64,000 nucleotides of DNA from Streptomyces sp. TBY4 (GCF_024213195.1 NZ_JANAVF010000002.1:124001-188000), one strand, 5' to 3'; shown: positions 24,839 through 33,894, numbered from the stretch's first letter. Program-made: numbers and translations. Notes: generated by a model not told the origin, from the letters alone.

Positions 24839-25939
24839 ATGAGTGCTGCCCCCGCTTCCTTCGCCGCGCTGTTCCAGCCGTGGACCATCCGCTCGGTCAC
24901 CTTCCCGAACCGGGTGTGGATGGCCCCGATGTGCCAGTACAGCGCCGAGGCCTTCGGCCCGAACGCGGGCGTGGCCACCGACTGGCACTTCGCGCACTAC
25001 GCGGCCCGCGCCACCGGCGGCACCGGTCTGATCATCCAGGAGGCCACGGCCGTCGCCCCCGAGGGGCGGATCTCGCCGTACGACCTCGGCATCTGGAACG
25101 ACACCCAGGTCGAGGCGCTGCGCCGGATCACCTCCTTCATCACCGCCCAGGGCTCGGTCCCCGGCATCCAGCTCGGCCACGCCGGCCGGAAGGCCTCCAC
25201 CGACCGCACCTGGAAGGGCGGGCTGCCGGTCGGCCCCGAGGCGCACGGCTGGCTGCCCAGCGCCCCGAGCCCCGTGCCGTTCTCCGAGGGCCACCCGGTC
25301 CCGCACGAGCTGACGGTCCACGAAATCCAGGACGTGGTGGAGCAGTTCGCGGCCGCCGCCCGGCGCTCGCTCGCCGCCGGCTACCGGGTCGTCGAGATCC
25401 ACGGCGCCCACGGATACCTGATCGGCGAGTTCCTCTCCCCGCACAGCAACAAGCGCACCGACGCATACGGCGGCTCCTTCGAGAACCGCACCCGTCTCGC
25501 CCTCGAAGTCGTCGATGCCGTACGGGCGGTGTGGCCCGAGGAGCTGCCGCTGTTCTTCCGGATCTCCGCCACCGACTGGCTGGAGGAGGACGGCTGGACC
25601 GCGGACGAGACCGTCCGGCTGGCCGGGCTGCTCCAGGAGCACGGAGTGGACCTCCTCGACGTCTCCACCGGCGGCCTCGCCCCCGGAGTGACGATCCCGG
25701 TCGGCCCCGGCTACCAGGTGCCCTTCGCGGCCCGGGTCAAGGCCGAGACCACCCTCCCGGTCGCCGCCGTGGGCCTGATCACCGAGCCGGGGCAGGCCGA
25801 GAAGATCCTGGCCAACGGCGAGGCGGACGCCGTCCTGCTGGGGCGGGAGCTGCTGCGCGACCCGTTCTGGGCCCGCCGTGCGGCGGCCGAGCTCGGCGCG
25901 GAGATCCGTACGCCCGAGCAGTACCACCGCTCCTGGTGA
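24839..25939 (+). CDS. NADPH:flavin oxidoreductase, Old Yellow Enzyme family (YqjM-like)
   Basis: The 366-residue TIM-barrel flavoenzyme shows FPNRVWMAPMCQYSAEAFG near the start, with the class III (YqjM) cysteine. GIQLGHAGRKAST gives the active-site histidine region and YRVVEIHGAHGYLIGEFLSP the substrate-contacting histidines. The C-terminal GEADAVLLGRELLRDPFWARRAA fits the FMN phosphate loop. It reduces electrophilic alkenes such as quinones, maleimides and nitro compounds with NADPH. Upstream operator-like palindromes and the ArsR-like regulator 133 bp downstream suggest induction by electrophilic stress. Confidence 0.94.
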   Translation: MSAAPASFAALFQPWTIRSVTFPNRVWMAPMCQYSAEAFGPNAGVATDWHFAHYAARATGGTGLIIQEATAVAPEGRISPYDLGIWNDTQVEALRRITSFITAQGSVPGIQLGHAGRKASTDRTWKGGLPVGPEAHGWLPSAPSPVPFSEGHPVPHELTVHEIQDVVEQFAAAARRSLAAGYRVVEIHGAHGYLIGEFLSPHSNKRTDAYGGSFENRTRLALEVVDAVRAVWPEELPLFFRISATDWLEEDGWTADETVRLAGLLQEHGVDLLDVSTGGLAPGVTIPVGPGYQVPFAARVKAETTLPVAAVGLITEPGQAEKILANGEADAVLLGRELLRDPFWARRAAAELGAEIRTPEQYHRSW

Positions 25940-25996
25940 ACCGGTGCGGCGCGGGGACGGGGGTCCCGCGCCGCCTCCGCCGTCCGGCTCCGCTCC

Positions 25997-26018
25997 TACG
26001 ATGGTTCTCGTACGATGG
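25997..26018. promoter_or_regulatory. Operator-like repeat before the ArsR-like gene
   Basis: tacgatgg occurs twice, at 25997-26004 and 26011-26018, 14 bp apart. tacga (25997-26001) and tcgta (26008-26012) form an inverted pair. The half-site tctcgta at 26006-26012 matches the palindrome upstream of the flavoenzyme, suggesting autoregulation and shared control. Confidence 0.5.
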
Positions 26019-26072
26019 AGACGCATACGGCATCGTGGCAGCGCGGCATCACCCAGCGAGTGGAGTACGGAC

Positions 26073-26420
26073 ATGACGGAACGTGACGCGGCCCGTGTCC
26101 TCGCCCACCCCGAGGCCGCCGAGATCCGGCTCGAAGGGGTCCTGCACGCCCTCTCCGACCCGGTCCGGCTCTCCATCGTCCGCGACCTCGCGGCCACGGA
26201 AGCCGAGCTGGCCTGCTCGTACTTCGAGCTCCCGGTCACCAAGTCGACGACCACGCACCACTTCCGGGTCCTGCGCGAGAGCGGTGTCGTGCGCCAGTGC
26301 TACCGCGGCACGGCCAAGATGAACGGGCTGCGCCGCGCGGAGCTGGCGGAGCTGTTCCCCGGGCTCCTCGACGGGGTCCTCGCGGCGGCCGCCGCCGAGC
26401 AGGCGCGCGACCGGGGCTGA
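26073..26420 (+). CDS. ArsR-type winged-helix regulator
   Basis: The 115-residue protein has the ArsR/SmtB winged-helix layout: LHALSDPVRLSIVRDLAATEAELAC, the recognition helix VTKSTTTHHFRVLRESGVV, and the beta-wing YRGTAKMNGLRR. It lacks the metal-binding ELCVCDL cysteines in helix 3; cysteines present are C50-type (LACSYFELP) and one in RQCYRG, which could act as a thiol sensor. It lies downstream of the Old Yellow Enzyme and shares a TCTCGTAC sequence element with its promoter, so it probably represses that gene and itself. The ATG at 26073 follows tggag. Confidence 0.88.
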   Translation: MTERDAARVLAHPEAAEIRLEGVLHALSDPVRLSIVRDLAATEAELACSYFELPVTKSTTTHHFRVLRESGVVRQCYRGTAKMNGLRRAELAELFPGLLDGVLAAAAAEQARDRG

Positions 26421-26460
26421 CAGGGGCCGGTGGCATCGGTCCCGAGCCCGGGCGGGGCGA

Positions 26461-27816
26461 TCAGTCCGTGCCGCCCGCCGCGGCCAGTAGGCCCGCCCAG
26501 TCGGGGATCTTGACGGAGCGTCGGCCCAGCGAGCGCCCGAGGTCCGCCTCCGCCGTCTCGATGGCCAGCCACCCGGGCCACCGCACCGGTCGCAGCCCGG
26601 CCTCCCGCAGGGCCTCCAGCGGGTCCCGCTCCCGGTCGCGCCGGGCCAGCGCCCCCGCGTCCTGGAGCAGGGAGGAGGCCGTCTCCTTCGCGCAGGGCCG
26701 GTTGGTGCCGATGACCCCGGTCGGGCCGCGCTTGATCCAGCCCGCCACGTACTCCCCGACGGAGGCGCGGCCCGCCCTGAGCACCCGGCCCGCCGCGTGT
26801 GGGACCGTACCGCGCCGCTCGTCGAAGGGCAGTCCGTCCAGCGGCACGCCCTGGTAGCCCACCGAGCGCAGCACCAACTGCGCCGGGACGTCCTCGTAGA
26901 CCCCCGTGCCGGTCACCCCGCCGCGGCCGTCGGGGGCGGTCCGCTCGAAGCGCATCCCCGTGACCCGGCCGTCCGGTCCGCCGAGCACCTCCACCGGGCG
27001 CAGGAAGAACCGCAGCGCGATCCGCCGGTCCCCGCCGCTCGCGGGAGCCGCCGCCCAGCCGCGCAGCACCTCCACGTTGCGCCGGTTGACCGCGGGCAGG
27101 GCCGCGCCCGGGTCCACGTACGCCGGGTCGAGCGCCAGCTCCGCCGGGTCGGCCAGCGCGTCCACGCCCGGCATCGTGCCCAGTTCGCGCAGCTCCTTGG
27201 TGGTGAACTTGCCCTGCGAGGGCCCGCGCCGGGCCACCATGTGGACCGAGCGCACCGCGCTGGCGCCGAGCGCGCCCAGGGCCGGCTGCGGCATGTCGGT
27301 GGGGGCCAGTTCCGGCACGCCCCGGGCCAGGATCCGCGTCACGTCCACCGCCACGTTCCCGGCGCCGACCACGATCGCGGAGTCCACCCCGGGCAGCCCG
27401 AAGGCCTCGGCCGCGGCATCCGGATGGCCGCTGTACCAGGCCACGAAGGCCGTGGCGGAATGCACCCCGGCGAGGTCCTCGCCGGGGATGCCGAGCATCC
27501 GGTCCCGGGCCGCGCCGACGCAGTACACCACCGCGTGGTACAGCTCCAGCAGCCGGGCGGTGGGCAGGGCCTCCCCGCCGACCTCGACGTTCCCGAGGAA
27601 GCGGATCCGCTCGTCCTCCAGCACGGTGCGCAGGCTGCCCTGCAGGGACTTGATCTTCTCGTGGTCGGGGGCCACCCCGTAGCGCACGAGCCCGTACGGA
27701 GCCGGCAGCCGGTCGAGGACGTCGACCCGGATCCCCGGCACCTCACGCTGCTGTACGAGTGTCTGTGCGGCGTAGACCCCGCTGGGGCCCGATCCGACGA
27801 CGGCGATACGAAGCAC
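26461..27816 (-). CDS. Ferredoxin/adrenodoxin-type NADP+ reductase (FprA-like)
   Basis: The 451-residue protein begins LRIAVVGSGPSGVYAAQTLVQ, the FAD Rossmann motif. It continues with the adrenodoxin-reductase-type PYGLVRYGVAPDHEKIK segment and the NADP motif VVGAGNVAVDVTRILARG. The C-terminal VGEYVAGWIKRGPTGVIGTNR is also characteristic. It passes electrons from NADPH to ferredoxins in the cytoplasm, supplying P450s and possibly the reductase-less NO synthase in this region. The GTG at 27816 is supported by the family start. The DUF305 lipoprotein lies 52 bp upstream on the same strand. Confidence 0.93.
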   Translation of the reverse strand: MLRIAVVGSGPSGVYAAQTLVQQREVPGIRVDVLDRLPAPYGLVRYGVAPDHEKIKSLQGSLRTVLEDERIRFLGNVEVGGEALPTARLLELYHAVVYCVGAARDRMLGIPGEDLAGVHSATAFVAWYSGHPDAAAEAFGLPGVDSAIVVGAGNVAVDVTRILARGVPELAPTDMPQPALGALGASAVRSVHMVARRGPSQGKFTTKELRELGTMPGVDALADPAELALDPAYVDPGAALPAVNRRNVEVLRGWAAAPASGGDRRIALRFFLRPVEVLGGPDGRVTGMRFERTAPDGRGGVTGTGVYEDVPAQLVLRSVGYQGVPLDGLPFDERRGTVPHAAGRVLRAGRASVGEYVAGWIKRGPTGVIGTNRPCAKETASSLLQDAGALARRDRERDPLEALREAGLRPVRWPGWLAIETAEADLGRSLGRRSVKIPDWAGLLAAAGGTD

Positions 27817-27868
27817 GGCGGAGCTCCTCCCGCAGGTGTTCCCAGCATGACACCGGGTGTCCGGGCCG

Positions 27869-28525
27869 TCAGCCCATCGCGCGCATCCGGTGGATCTCGG
27901 AGGTCTGGGTGGCCGCCACCTCGTTGGCCATCTCCTCCACGGCGGCGTTGTTGCCCGCGGCCAAGACCTCGCCGGCCATCTTCAGGGCGCCCTCGTGGTG
28001 GGCGGTCATCAGGGTGAGGAAGAGCCGGTCGAAGTCCGCCCCCCGGGCCGCGGTCAGTTCCGCGAGCTGCTGCTCGGTGGCCATGCCGGGCATCGACGCG
28101 TGGTCGTGGCCGCCCGGGGCGGAGCCGGGCGCCGGGTTGCGGGCCGCCCATCCCTCCATCGCGCCGATCTCGGGCTTCTGCGCGGCCGCGATCCGCTCGG
28201 CGAGCCGTTTGACCCCGTCGGCCGAGGCCCGGTCGGGGGCCAGCGCACTCATGGTCAGTGCCTGACCGTGGTGTTCGATCATGTTCCGCACGTACGCTCG
28301 GTCCGCCGCGTTGGGGGTGTCGTCGGGCAGTGCCTTCGCGGCCTGTTCGGGGGAGAGGGTGCGCGCCTTCTCGCCGGGTTTGCCGGGGGCGATCACCTTC
28401 GGCTTGCCGTCGGCCGCCGCGCCGTCCGCTGCGCCGCCGTCCTGGCAGCCGGTGAGGGGGAGCAGGAGCCCGAGGGTCAGGGCCGCTCCGACGATTCGCC
28501 CGAGTGAGACTTTCGCCATGTCCAT
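27869..28525 (-). CDS. DUF305 family lipoprotein
   Basis: The 218-residue protein has a lipobox LLPLTGC and a DUF305 (ferritin-like four-helix) domain. Its signatures are NMIEHHGQALTMSAL, EIGAMEGWAARN and LMTAHHEGALKMAGEVL, with paired HH motifs in two helices. It is attached to the outer face of the membrane and DUF305 proteins are linked to copper or other metal handling. The divergent LVIVD-repeat gene starts 77 bp away, a pair often seen in streptomycetes. The start is either ATG 28525 or 28519; the choice does not affect the leader strongly. Confidence 0.88.
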   Translation of the reverse strand: MDMAKVSLGRIVGAALTLGLLLPLTGCQDGGAADGAAADGKPKVIAPGKPGEKARTLSPEQAAKALPDDTPNAADRAYVRNMIEHHGQALTMSALAPDRASADGVKRLAERIAAAQKPEIGAMEGWAARNPAPGSAPGGHDHASMPGMATEQQLAELTAARGADFDRLFLTLMTAHHEGALKMAGEVLAAGNNAAVEEMANEVAATQTSEIHRMRAMG

Positions 28526-28601
28526 GCTAAGGACCATACTGCCGGGGTCCGCGTTCCGTTCCCACCACGGGCGGAACCGATCGGACTCATGGGAGGGCAC
28601 A

Positions 28602-30092
28602 GTGACCTCGATGCACACCAGCAGAGCGCGGCGCAGATCCCTGGGAGTGGCCGTCGCCGCGGCCGGACTCCTCACCACCTTGCTGGCGGCCGGACCCGCG
28701 GCCGCCACCCCCGACCCGGGAGACCTGGTCCCGGGCGCGGGCGCGTCGCAGAATGCCGCCACCGCGGACGGCGCGGGCCGGGAACTGGCGCCCGGTGAGA
28801 TACCGGGCCAGGACGAGATCGTCCACAGCAGCAACATCAAACCCCTGGCCAACATCCCCAGTTCGGACCCGACCCAGATCAACTCCGACATGGCCTTCCA
28901 GGGCAAGTACGCCTACGCGGGCAACTACAACGGCTTCGTGATCTACGACGTGGGCAACCCCAGGGCGCCGAAGAAGGTCACCGAAGTGCTCTGCCCCGGC
29001 GGGCAGAACGACATCTCGGTCGACGGCGACCTGCTCTTCCTCTCCACCGACTCCTCCCGCAGCGACGACTCCTGCAACAGCGTCTCGCAGCCCGCCACGG
29101 AGAAGTCCTCGTGGGAGGGCATCAAGATCTTCGACATCAAGGACAAGAAGAACCCCCGGTACATCAAGTCCGTAGAGACCCCGTGCGGCTCCCACACCCA
29201 CACGCTGGTACCGGGCGGCCGGGACGCCTACCTCTACGTCTCCTCGTACAACCCGAACGACGCCTTCCCCGACTGCAAGCCGCCGCACGACGGCATCTCG
29301 GTCGTGAAGGTCCCCAAGAAGAACCCGACGCAGGCCGCGGTCGTGGCCTTCCCGATCCTCTTCCCGGACGGCGGCAACCCGGGCGCGCCCACCAACCCGG
29401 GCGTCTCCAAGACCACCGGCTGCCACGACATCACCGTGCTGCCCTCGAAGGACCTCGCCGCGGGCGCCTGCATGGGCGACGGCATCCTCTTCGACATCAG
29501 CAGGCCCGAGCAGCCGCGCGTCATCGACCGGGTCCAGGACAACGTGAACTTCGCGTTCTGGCACTCGGCCACCTTCAACGAGCGCGCCAACAAGGTGGTG
29601 TTCACCGACGAGCTGGGCGGCGGTGGCGGCGCCACCTGCAACGAGGCCACCGGACCCACCCGGGGAGCCGACGGCATCTACGAGATCACCGGCCGCGGAG
29701 ACCAGCGCAAGCTCGTCTTCAAGAGCTACTTCAAGATCCCGCGCATGCAGGCCGACACCGAGAACTGCGTGGCCCACAACGGCTCGCTGATCCCGGTCGG
29801 CGGCGGCCGCGACATCATGGTCCAGGCCTGGTACCAGGGCGGCATCTCCGTCTGGGAGTTCACCGACTCCACCAGCCCGAAGGAGATCGCCTACTTCGAG
29901 CGGGGCCCGCTGACCACCGACAAGCTCAGCCTCGGTGGCTCCTGGTCCGCGTACTACTACAACGGGCACATCTACTCGAACGACATCGTCAAGGGCCTCG
30001 ACGTTCTGCGGCTCGACGACTGGCGCACCGACAGCGCCAAGTGGGTGTGGCTGAACCGGCTCAACGTGCAGACCCAGCCCGACTACCGCTGA
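28602..30092 (+). CDS. Secreted LVIVD-repeat protein
   Basis: The 496-residue protein has a clear signal peptide (RARRRSLGVAVAAAGLLTTLLAAGPAAAT). The mature part holds LVIVD-like beta-propeller repeats such as GKYAYAGNYNGFVIYDVGNP, GDLLFLSTDSS, IKIFDIKDKKNPRYIKSVE and ISVWEFTDSTSPKEIAYFE. The family is extracytoplasmic with unknown function, possibly binding proteins or metals. It is divergent from the DUF305 lipoprotein. The GTG at 28602 follows the strong SD gggaggg; an ATG at 28611 is a possible alternative. Its 3' end overlaps the TetR-type gene by 10 bp. Confidence 0.9.
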   Translation: MTSMHTSRARRRSLGVAVAAAGLLTTLLAAGPAAATPDPGDLVPGAGASQNAATADGAGRELAPGEIPGQDEIVHSSNIKPLANIPSSDPTQINSDMAFQGKYAYAGNYNGFVIYDVGNPRAPKKVTEVLCPGGQNDISVDGDLLFLSTDSSRSDDSCNSVSQPATEKSSWEGIKIFDIKDKKNPRYIKSVETPCGSHTHTLVPGGRDAYLYVSSYNPNDAFPDCKPPHDGISVVKVPKKNPTQAAVVAFPILFPDGGNPGAPTNPGVSKTTGCHDITVLPSKDLAAGACMGDGILFDISRPEQPRVIDRVQDNVNFAFWHSATFNERANKVVFTDELGGGGGATCNEATGPTRGADGIYEITGRGDQRKLVFKSYFKIPRMQADTENCVAHNGSLIPVGGGRDIMVQAWYQGGISVWEFTDSTSPKEIAYFERGPLTTDKLSLGGSWSAYYYNGHIYSNDIVKGLDVLRLDDWRTDSAKWVWLNRLNVQTQPDYR

Positions 30093-30727
30093 CGCGGCGA
30101 GGGAAACGTTCCGCCGGGCGGTTCACCGTCCGGCGGGACACCCAGCTCCCAGTCCAGCCCGTACCGCTGGAACAGCTCGGCCCGCAGCCGCGCCGCCGGC
30201 ATCGGCGCCCCCGGCAGCAGCACCGCCACCACCGCGCCCATCAGCAGGGCCCGCAGCAGCGGATAGTCGGTGTCCACGTCCGCCGTCCCGTAACGGTCCA
30301 CGGTGTCCCGCAGCAGCTCCGCGAGCCGCTGCTGCTCCACGCACTGGACGAAGCCCTCGGCCTGCAGGATGCCCGCCATGTGGGTCCGCATCAGCCGGGG
30401 CCGCTCCATGGCCAGCCCCAGGATCGCGTCGATGGCCCGGGCCAGGCGCTCCCGGCCCTCCTCGGGTCCCTCGGGCCTGGGCTCCCGCTCCAGCGCCGCT
30501 TCCAGGGTGAGGTGCATCAGCCGGTGCACGGCGGACTGCAGCAGCTGGCGCTTGCCCGGGAAGTAGTACGACACCAGGCCGCGGGCGGCCCCCGCCCGGT
30601 CGGCGATGTCCCCGAGGGTGGTGGCCTCGAAGCCGCGCTCCCCGACGAGCTCGACCGTGGCCTGCAGCAGTCGCTCCCGGGAACGCCTGCGCAATTCTTC
30701 ATTGACCGATGCGCTGCGCGGGGACAT
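30083..30727 (-). CDS. TetR-family transcriptional regulator
   Basis: The 214-residue protein begins with a TetR DNA-binding domain: RERLLQATVELVGERGFEATTLGDIADRAGAARGLVSYYFPGKRQLL. The C-terminal ligand domain is about 150 residues and unassigned. It lies 37 bp downstream of the PAP2 gene on the same strand and is convergent with the LVIVD gene. The start at 30727 is followed directly by the helical tail. Its target is unknown; the sequence ccagtatactcagc just upstream is a candidate site. Confidence 0.9.
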   Translation of the reverse strand: MSPRSASVNEELRRRSRERLLQATVELVGERGFEATTLGDIADRAGAARGLVSYYFPGKRQLLQSAVHRLMHLTLEAALEREPRPEGPEEGRERLARAIDAILGLAMERPRLMRTHMAGILQAEGFVQCVEQQRLAELLRDTVDRYGTADVDTDYPLLRALLMGAVVAVLLPGAPMPAARLRAELFQRYGLDWELGVPPDGEPPGGTFPSPRQR

Positions 30728-30764
30728 GCTTGCTCCTGCGTTGACTGGCTCCGGGCCAGTATAC

Positions 30765-31490
30765 TCAGCGCACCGGACCGCCTGCTCTGGGCGACACGGG
30801 GGATCGTCCAGAGCAGGCGCCGTCCGAGACCGCGAGCGCCACCAGCAGCGCGCCCAGCAGCCAGCCCCCCAGGACGTCCGAGAACCAGTGGACGCCCAGG
30901 TAGATCCGGGTGAAGCCGACCCCGAGGGCCGAGACCGCGGCCAGCAGCAACGCCACGGCCGGAACGGCCCGCACGAGCCACCGCGGTGGCCGGAGCCCCG
31001 GCGCGTACGGCCGCGCGGAGCCGCGTGCGGCCACCCACACGAGCAGGCCGCAGACCGTCGTCGCCGTCAGGGCGTGCCCGGAGGGATAGGCGGCGTAGGC
31101 CGCGGAATCGACGGGATCCGGCCAAACCGGCCGCTCCCGCCCCACCCAGGCCTTCAGCCCCTGACTGACCGCCGAGGCCGCCAGGGTGGCCAGGGCGATC
31201 CGCAGCGCGCACCGGCCCCGGCCCCGCCACCACAGCCACAGGCAGGCCGCGCCGGCCAGGGCGCGCATGGTCCACGGATCCCAGACCCAGTCGCTGAGCA
31301 CCCGTATCAGCCGGGTCGTCCCGGGGTGGGCGACGGCGTACGCGTGCAGCCCCCGCGCGATCCGGTCGTCGAGGGAGAGCAGCGGACCCCAGCCGACGGC
31401 CACCAGCACCGTCAGCGCGGCCGACGCGATCGCCGCGGCGACCAGCGCGCACGCCAGGGGGGTCCGCAACCGAACGTGAGCGCTCCGCAT
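30765..31490 (-). CDS. PAP2-superfamily membrane phosphatase
   Basis: The 241-residue protein has five or six membrane segments and the phosphatidic acid phosphatase motifs K-x6-RP (KAWVGRERP), PSGHALTATT and the SRxxxxxH-type GFTRIYLGVHWFSDVLGG, with catalytic H in each block. It dephosphorylates lipid phosphates on the outer face of the membrane; undecaprenyl-diphosphate recycling or lipid remodelling are typical roles. The start ATG at 31490 precedes a short basic N-terminus. TetR gene follows on the same strand, possibly its regulator. Confidence 0.9.
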   Translation of the reverse strand: MRSAHVRLRTPLACALVAAAIASAALTVLVAVGWGPLLSLDDRIARGLHAYAVAHPGTTRLIRVLSDWVWDPWTMRALAGAACLWLWWRGRGRCALRIALATLAASAVSQGLKAWVGRERPVWPDPVDSAAYAAYPSGHALTATTVCGLLVWVAARGSARPYAPGLRPPRWLVRAVPAVALLLAAVSALGVGFTRIYLGVHWFSDVLGGWLLGALLVALAVSDGACSGRSPVSPRAGGPVR

Positions 31491-31606
31491 CCGCCGATCC
31501 TCGCACCCGGCGGCGCCGATGCTCCGTAAGAGCGGCTCCGCGATCCCCGGCGGGCGGCCCCGGCCGGCCCTCGGATCCCCTTGGTCTCAGACCCCCTCGG
31601 CGGCCC

Positions 31607-32545
31607 TCAGGCCAGCGCGCCGAGTCCCGGTCCGAACGCCACCAGCAGCGGAACCGCCGGGGCCAGCGTCGCCAGGGCCGTCAGCCGCATCCGGCGCACG
31701 GCCGTCAGCCGGGGCGCCGCCGCCAGCAGCCGCCGGACCCGTTCCGGGACGTGCGCGTGCGGGGCGGGGGCGGGGCCGAAGACCCCGCGGTCCTCGTTCA
31801 GGCCGATCAGGGCCAGGGCCGTGGTCAGGCGCCCGTACCGCCGCGAGGCCACGTCGTCGGCCGCCAGCTCCACCAGCATGTGCATCTGCGCCTCGAACGC
31901 GGCGAAGACGGGGACCCGCGGGAACCCCCCGGACAGGGCCCGCGAGCAGTGCAGCAGCCAGTCGTGCCGGGCCGCCGCGTGCCCCTCCTCGTGCGCCAGT
32001 ACGGCGTCCAGCTGGCTCCCCTTGAGCCGGCCCAGCGCGGCCGTCGTGACCACCAGTTGCGGGACCGGCCCCGGCAGCCACCAGCTGTCGGGCCGCTCCC
32101 CCTCCAGCACCACGAGCCGCGCCCCGGTGGCCTGTTCCCCGGGCAGCAGCGGGGCCCGCAGCAGCAGTTCGGCGCCCTGCGCCCGCCGCCGGGAGCGGGC
32201 CCGCAGGATCTCCCGGGCCAGCATCGCGCCGGTCCACAGCCCGCCGCCCGCCAGCGCGACGGCGGTGCCCGCGGCCCAGAGCCCGCCGGCGGCGTCCAGC
32301 GCGTACGCGTCGACCACCCCGTGCGGGGCCGCGGCGAACAGCCGGCCCCGGACGGCCTCCCAGGCGGCGGCCGAGCTGAGCAGCATCGACAGCGCGAAGC
32401 ACAGGAGCACGGCGCCCACGACGCACTGCCACGCCCACAGGGCCACGACGGGCTCGCGCTCGGGCCATTGGGCCCGGGCCAGCAGGCGGGGTGCGAGCAC
32501 CGCGGTCAGGGCGCCGAGCAGCAGGAGAGCGGCGGGGACCATCAT
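31607..32545 (-). CDS. M56 family zinc metallopeptidase (BlaR1/MecR1-like)
   Basis: The 312-residue protein has N-terminal membrane helices, a cytosolic loop and the zinc-peptidase motif HEEGHAAARHDW followed by another histidine-rich helix and a C-terminal helix. It matches BlaR1/MecR1-type peptidases that cleave repressors, but lacks the extracellular beta-lactam-sensing domain. No BlaI/MecI repressor gene lies beside it. It is 101 bp downstream of a DUF5134 gene on the same strand. The natural substrate is unknown. Confidence 0.88.
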   Translation of the reverse strand: MMVPAALLLLGALTAVLAPRLLARAQWPEREPVVALWAWQCVVGAVLLCFALSMLLSSAAAWEAVRGRLFAAAPHGVVDAYALDAAGGLWAAGTAVALAGGGLWTGAMLAREILRARSRRRAQGAELLLRAPLLPGEQATGARLVVLEGERPDSWWLPGPVPQLVVTTAALGRLKGSQLDAVLAHEEGHAAARHDWLLHCSRALSGGFPRVPVFAAFEAQMHMLVELAADDVASRRYGRLTTALALIGLNEDRGVFGPAPAPHAHVPERVRRLLAAAPRLTAVRRMRLTALATLAPAVPLLVAFGPGLGALA

Positions 32546-32646
32546 GGGGCTCAGCCTAGGAGCGTGCGGCTACCTGCGGGTATGGTCCGGGCCAAGGGTG
32601 ACGCAGGACACGTTTGCCCGCACGCCGGCCCGCCCCGTCCGCGGCC

Positions 32647-33195
32647 TCACATCGAGAGCAGCATCGCCAACATCCCCATTCCCATGGCCAGTCGGCAGGC
32701 GCGGATCACCTCCGCCGGTCCGGAGGGGGCCCCGGCGGGGGCTCCGGTGGCACCTGTGCCCCCGGCGGCGACCAGCCGGGTGCCGCCCAGCACCACGTAC
32801 CCGGCGTAGTAGAGGAGCAGCAGACCGGTGAGCAGTGGCAGCCCGGCGCCCTGCCCGTGGGCGTGGCCGGAGGTCCCGGCGGCCAGCGCCATGTAGACCA
32901 TGGTCAGCGAGCCCACCAGGTGGTGCGCGTGGTGCGGGCCGTCGCGCAGCAGCCAGAGCGCGTGCAGCGCCGCCGCGCAGAAGACGGCGCCCAGTACGGG
33001 CGCCTGCCAGCCGCCGCCGAGCCGCAGCGGCACCGCCATCACGGCCATGCCGAACCCCATCGCCGCCTCCCCGGCCGCCGCCCCGCCGCCGGCTCTCCCC
33101 GCGCGCCGCAGGCAGTACGCGCCGCTCATCGCGCAGAGCAGGACGAGCAGCCAGGCGGAGACGGCGGTGGAGAGGGACGTGGCGGGACCGTGCAC
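32647..33195 (-). CDS. DUF5134 family membrane protein
   Basis: The 182-residue protein has about six hydrophobic segments with a histidine-rich region in the middle (LLRDGPHHAHHLVGS and GTSGHAHGQGAG). This resembles the DUF5134 family of streptomycetes, in which helices and conserved HxxH are the main features. The His clusters suggest possible metal binding. The GTG at 33195 gives a hydrophobic N-terminus. It is upstream of and likely co-transcribed with the M56 peptidase. Confidence 0.8.
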   Translation of the reverse strand: MHGPATSLSTAVSAWLLVLLCAMSGAYCLRRAGRAGGGAAAGEAAMGFGMAVMAVPLRLGGGWQAPVLGAVFCAAALHALWLLRDGPHHAHHLVGSLTMVYMALAAGTSGHAHGQGAGLPLLTGLLLLYYAGYVVLGGTRLVAAGGTGATGAPAGAPSGPAEVIRACRLAMGMGMLAMLLSM

Positions 33196-33330
33196 GGCGG
33201 AACCTCCCGGTTCGTCGGCTTCACCGGAAGAGATGCCCCCTTCACGCGGCCATCACGCCGGGCGCGGTTAGGCTCTGTGCGACCACCGGAACCAGTACGT
33301 CGCACGACCTCGCGCAGAACGGAGCCCTCG

Positions 33331-33870
33331 ATGCCGAGCGCCGCCCCCCACGCCCTGACCTACCGCAGCGCCGTGGAGGCAGACATCCCGGCGCTCGTGG
33401 CGCTCGTGGAATCGGCGTACCGGGGAGACGCGAGCCGCGGCGGCTGGACCACCGAGGCCGACTTCCTGGACGGGCAGCGGACCGACGCCGAGGACGTGGC
33501 CCGGATCGTCGGGCACCCGGACGGCATGCTCCTCGTGGTGGAGCGCGAGGGCGAGATCGTCTCCTGCTGCCACCTCGAACACCGCGGCGACCACGTCTAC
33601 TTCGGCATGTTCGCGGTCCGGCCCGGACAGCAGGGCGGCGGGCTGGGCAAGGAGGTCATGCGGGAGGCGGAGCGCCGCGCCCGCGAGCAGTGGGACGCCA
33701 AGGAGATGCGGATGACCGTGATCAACGTACGGGAGGAGCTCATCGCCTTCTATGTGCGCCGCGGCTACGAGCGCACCGGCGAGATGAGCCCCTTCCCCTA
33801 CGGGGACGAGCGCTTCGGCGTGCCGCTCCGCGACGACCTGGCCTTCGAGCTGCTGGTCAAGACGCTGTAG
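33331..33870 (+). CDS. GNAT-family N-acetyltransferase
   Basis: The 179-residue protein has the GNAT core: an N-terminal LTYRSAVEADIPALVALVE, the substrate-facing central strand and the acetyl-CoA P-loop VRPGQQGGGLGKEVMREAE (R/Q-x2-G-x-G/A consensus), then AFYVRRGYERTG near the C-terminus. It acetylates an amine of unknown identity. The ATG at 33331 follows ggagcc with good spacing. It lies opposite to the DUF5134 gene and ends 24 bp before the convergent GDPD gene. Confidence 0.93.
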   Translation: MPSAAPHALTYRSAVEADIPALVALVESAYRGDASRGGWTTEADFLDGQRTDAEDVARIVGHPDGMLLVVEREGEIVSCCHLEHRGDHVYFGMFAVRPGQQGGGLGKEVMREAERRAREQWDAKEMRMTVINVREELIAFYVRRGYERTGEMSPFPYGDERFGVPLRDDLAFELLVKTL

Positions 33871-33894
33871 CGGCGGGCCCGCCGGGCGCGGTCC

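Noticed and set aside
31607-32545. Beta-lactam sensing operon (BlaR1/BlaI).
   Set aside because: The M56 protein lacks the penicillin-binding sensor domain and no BlaI/MecI gene or beta-lactamase is adjacent.
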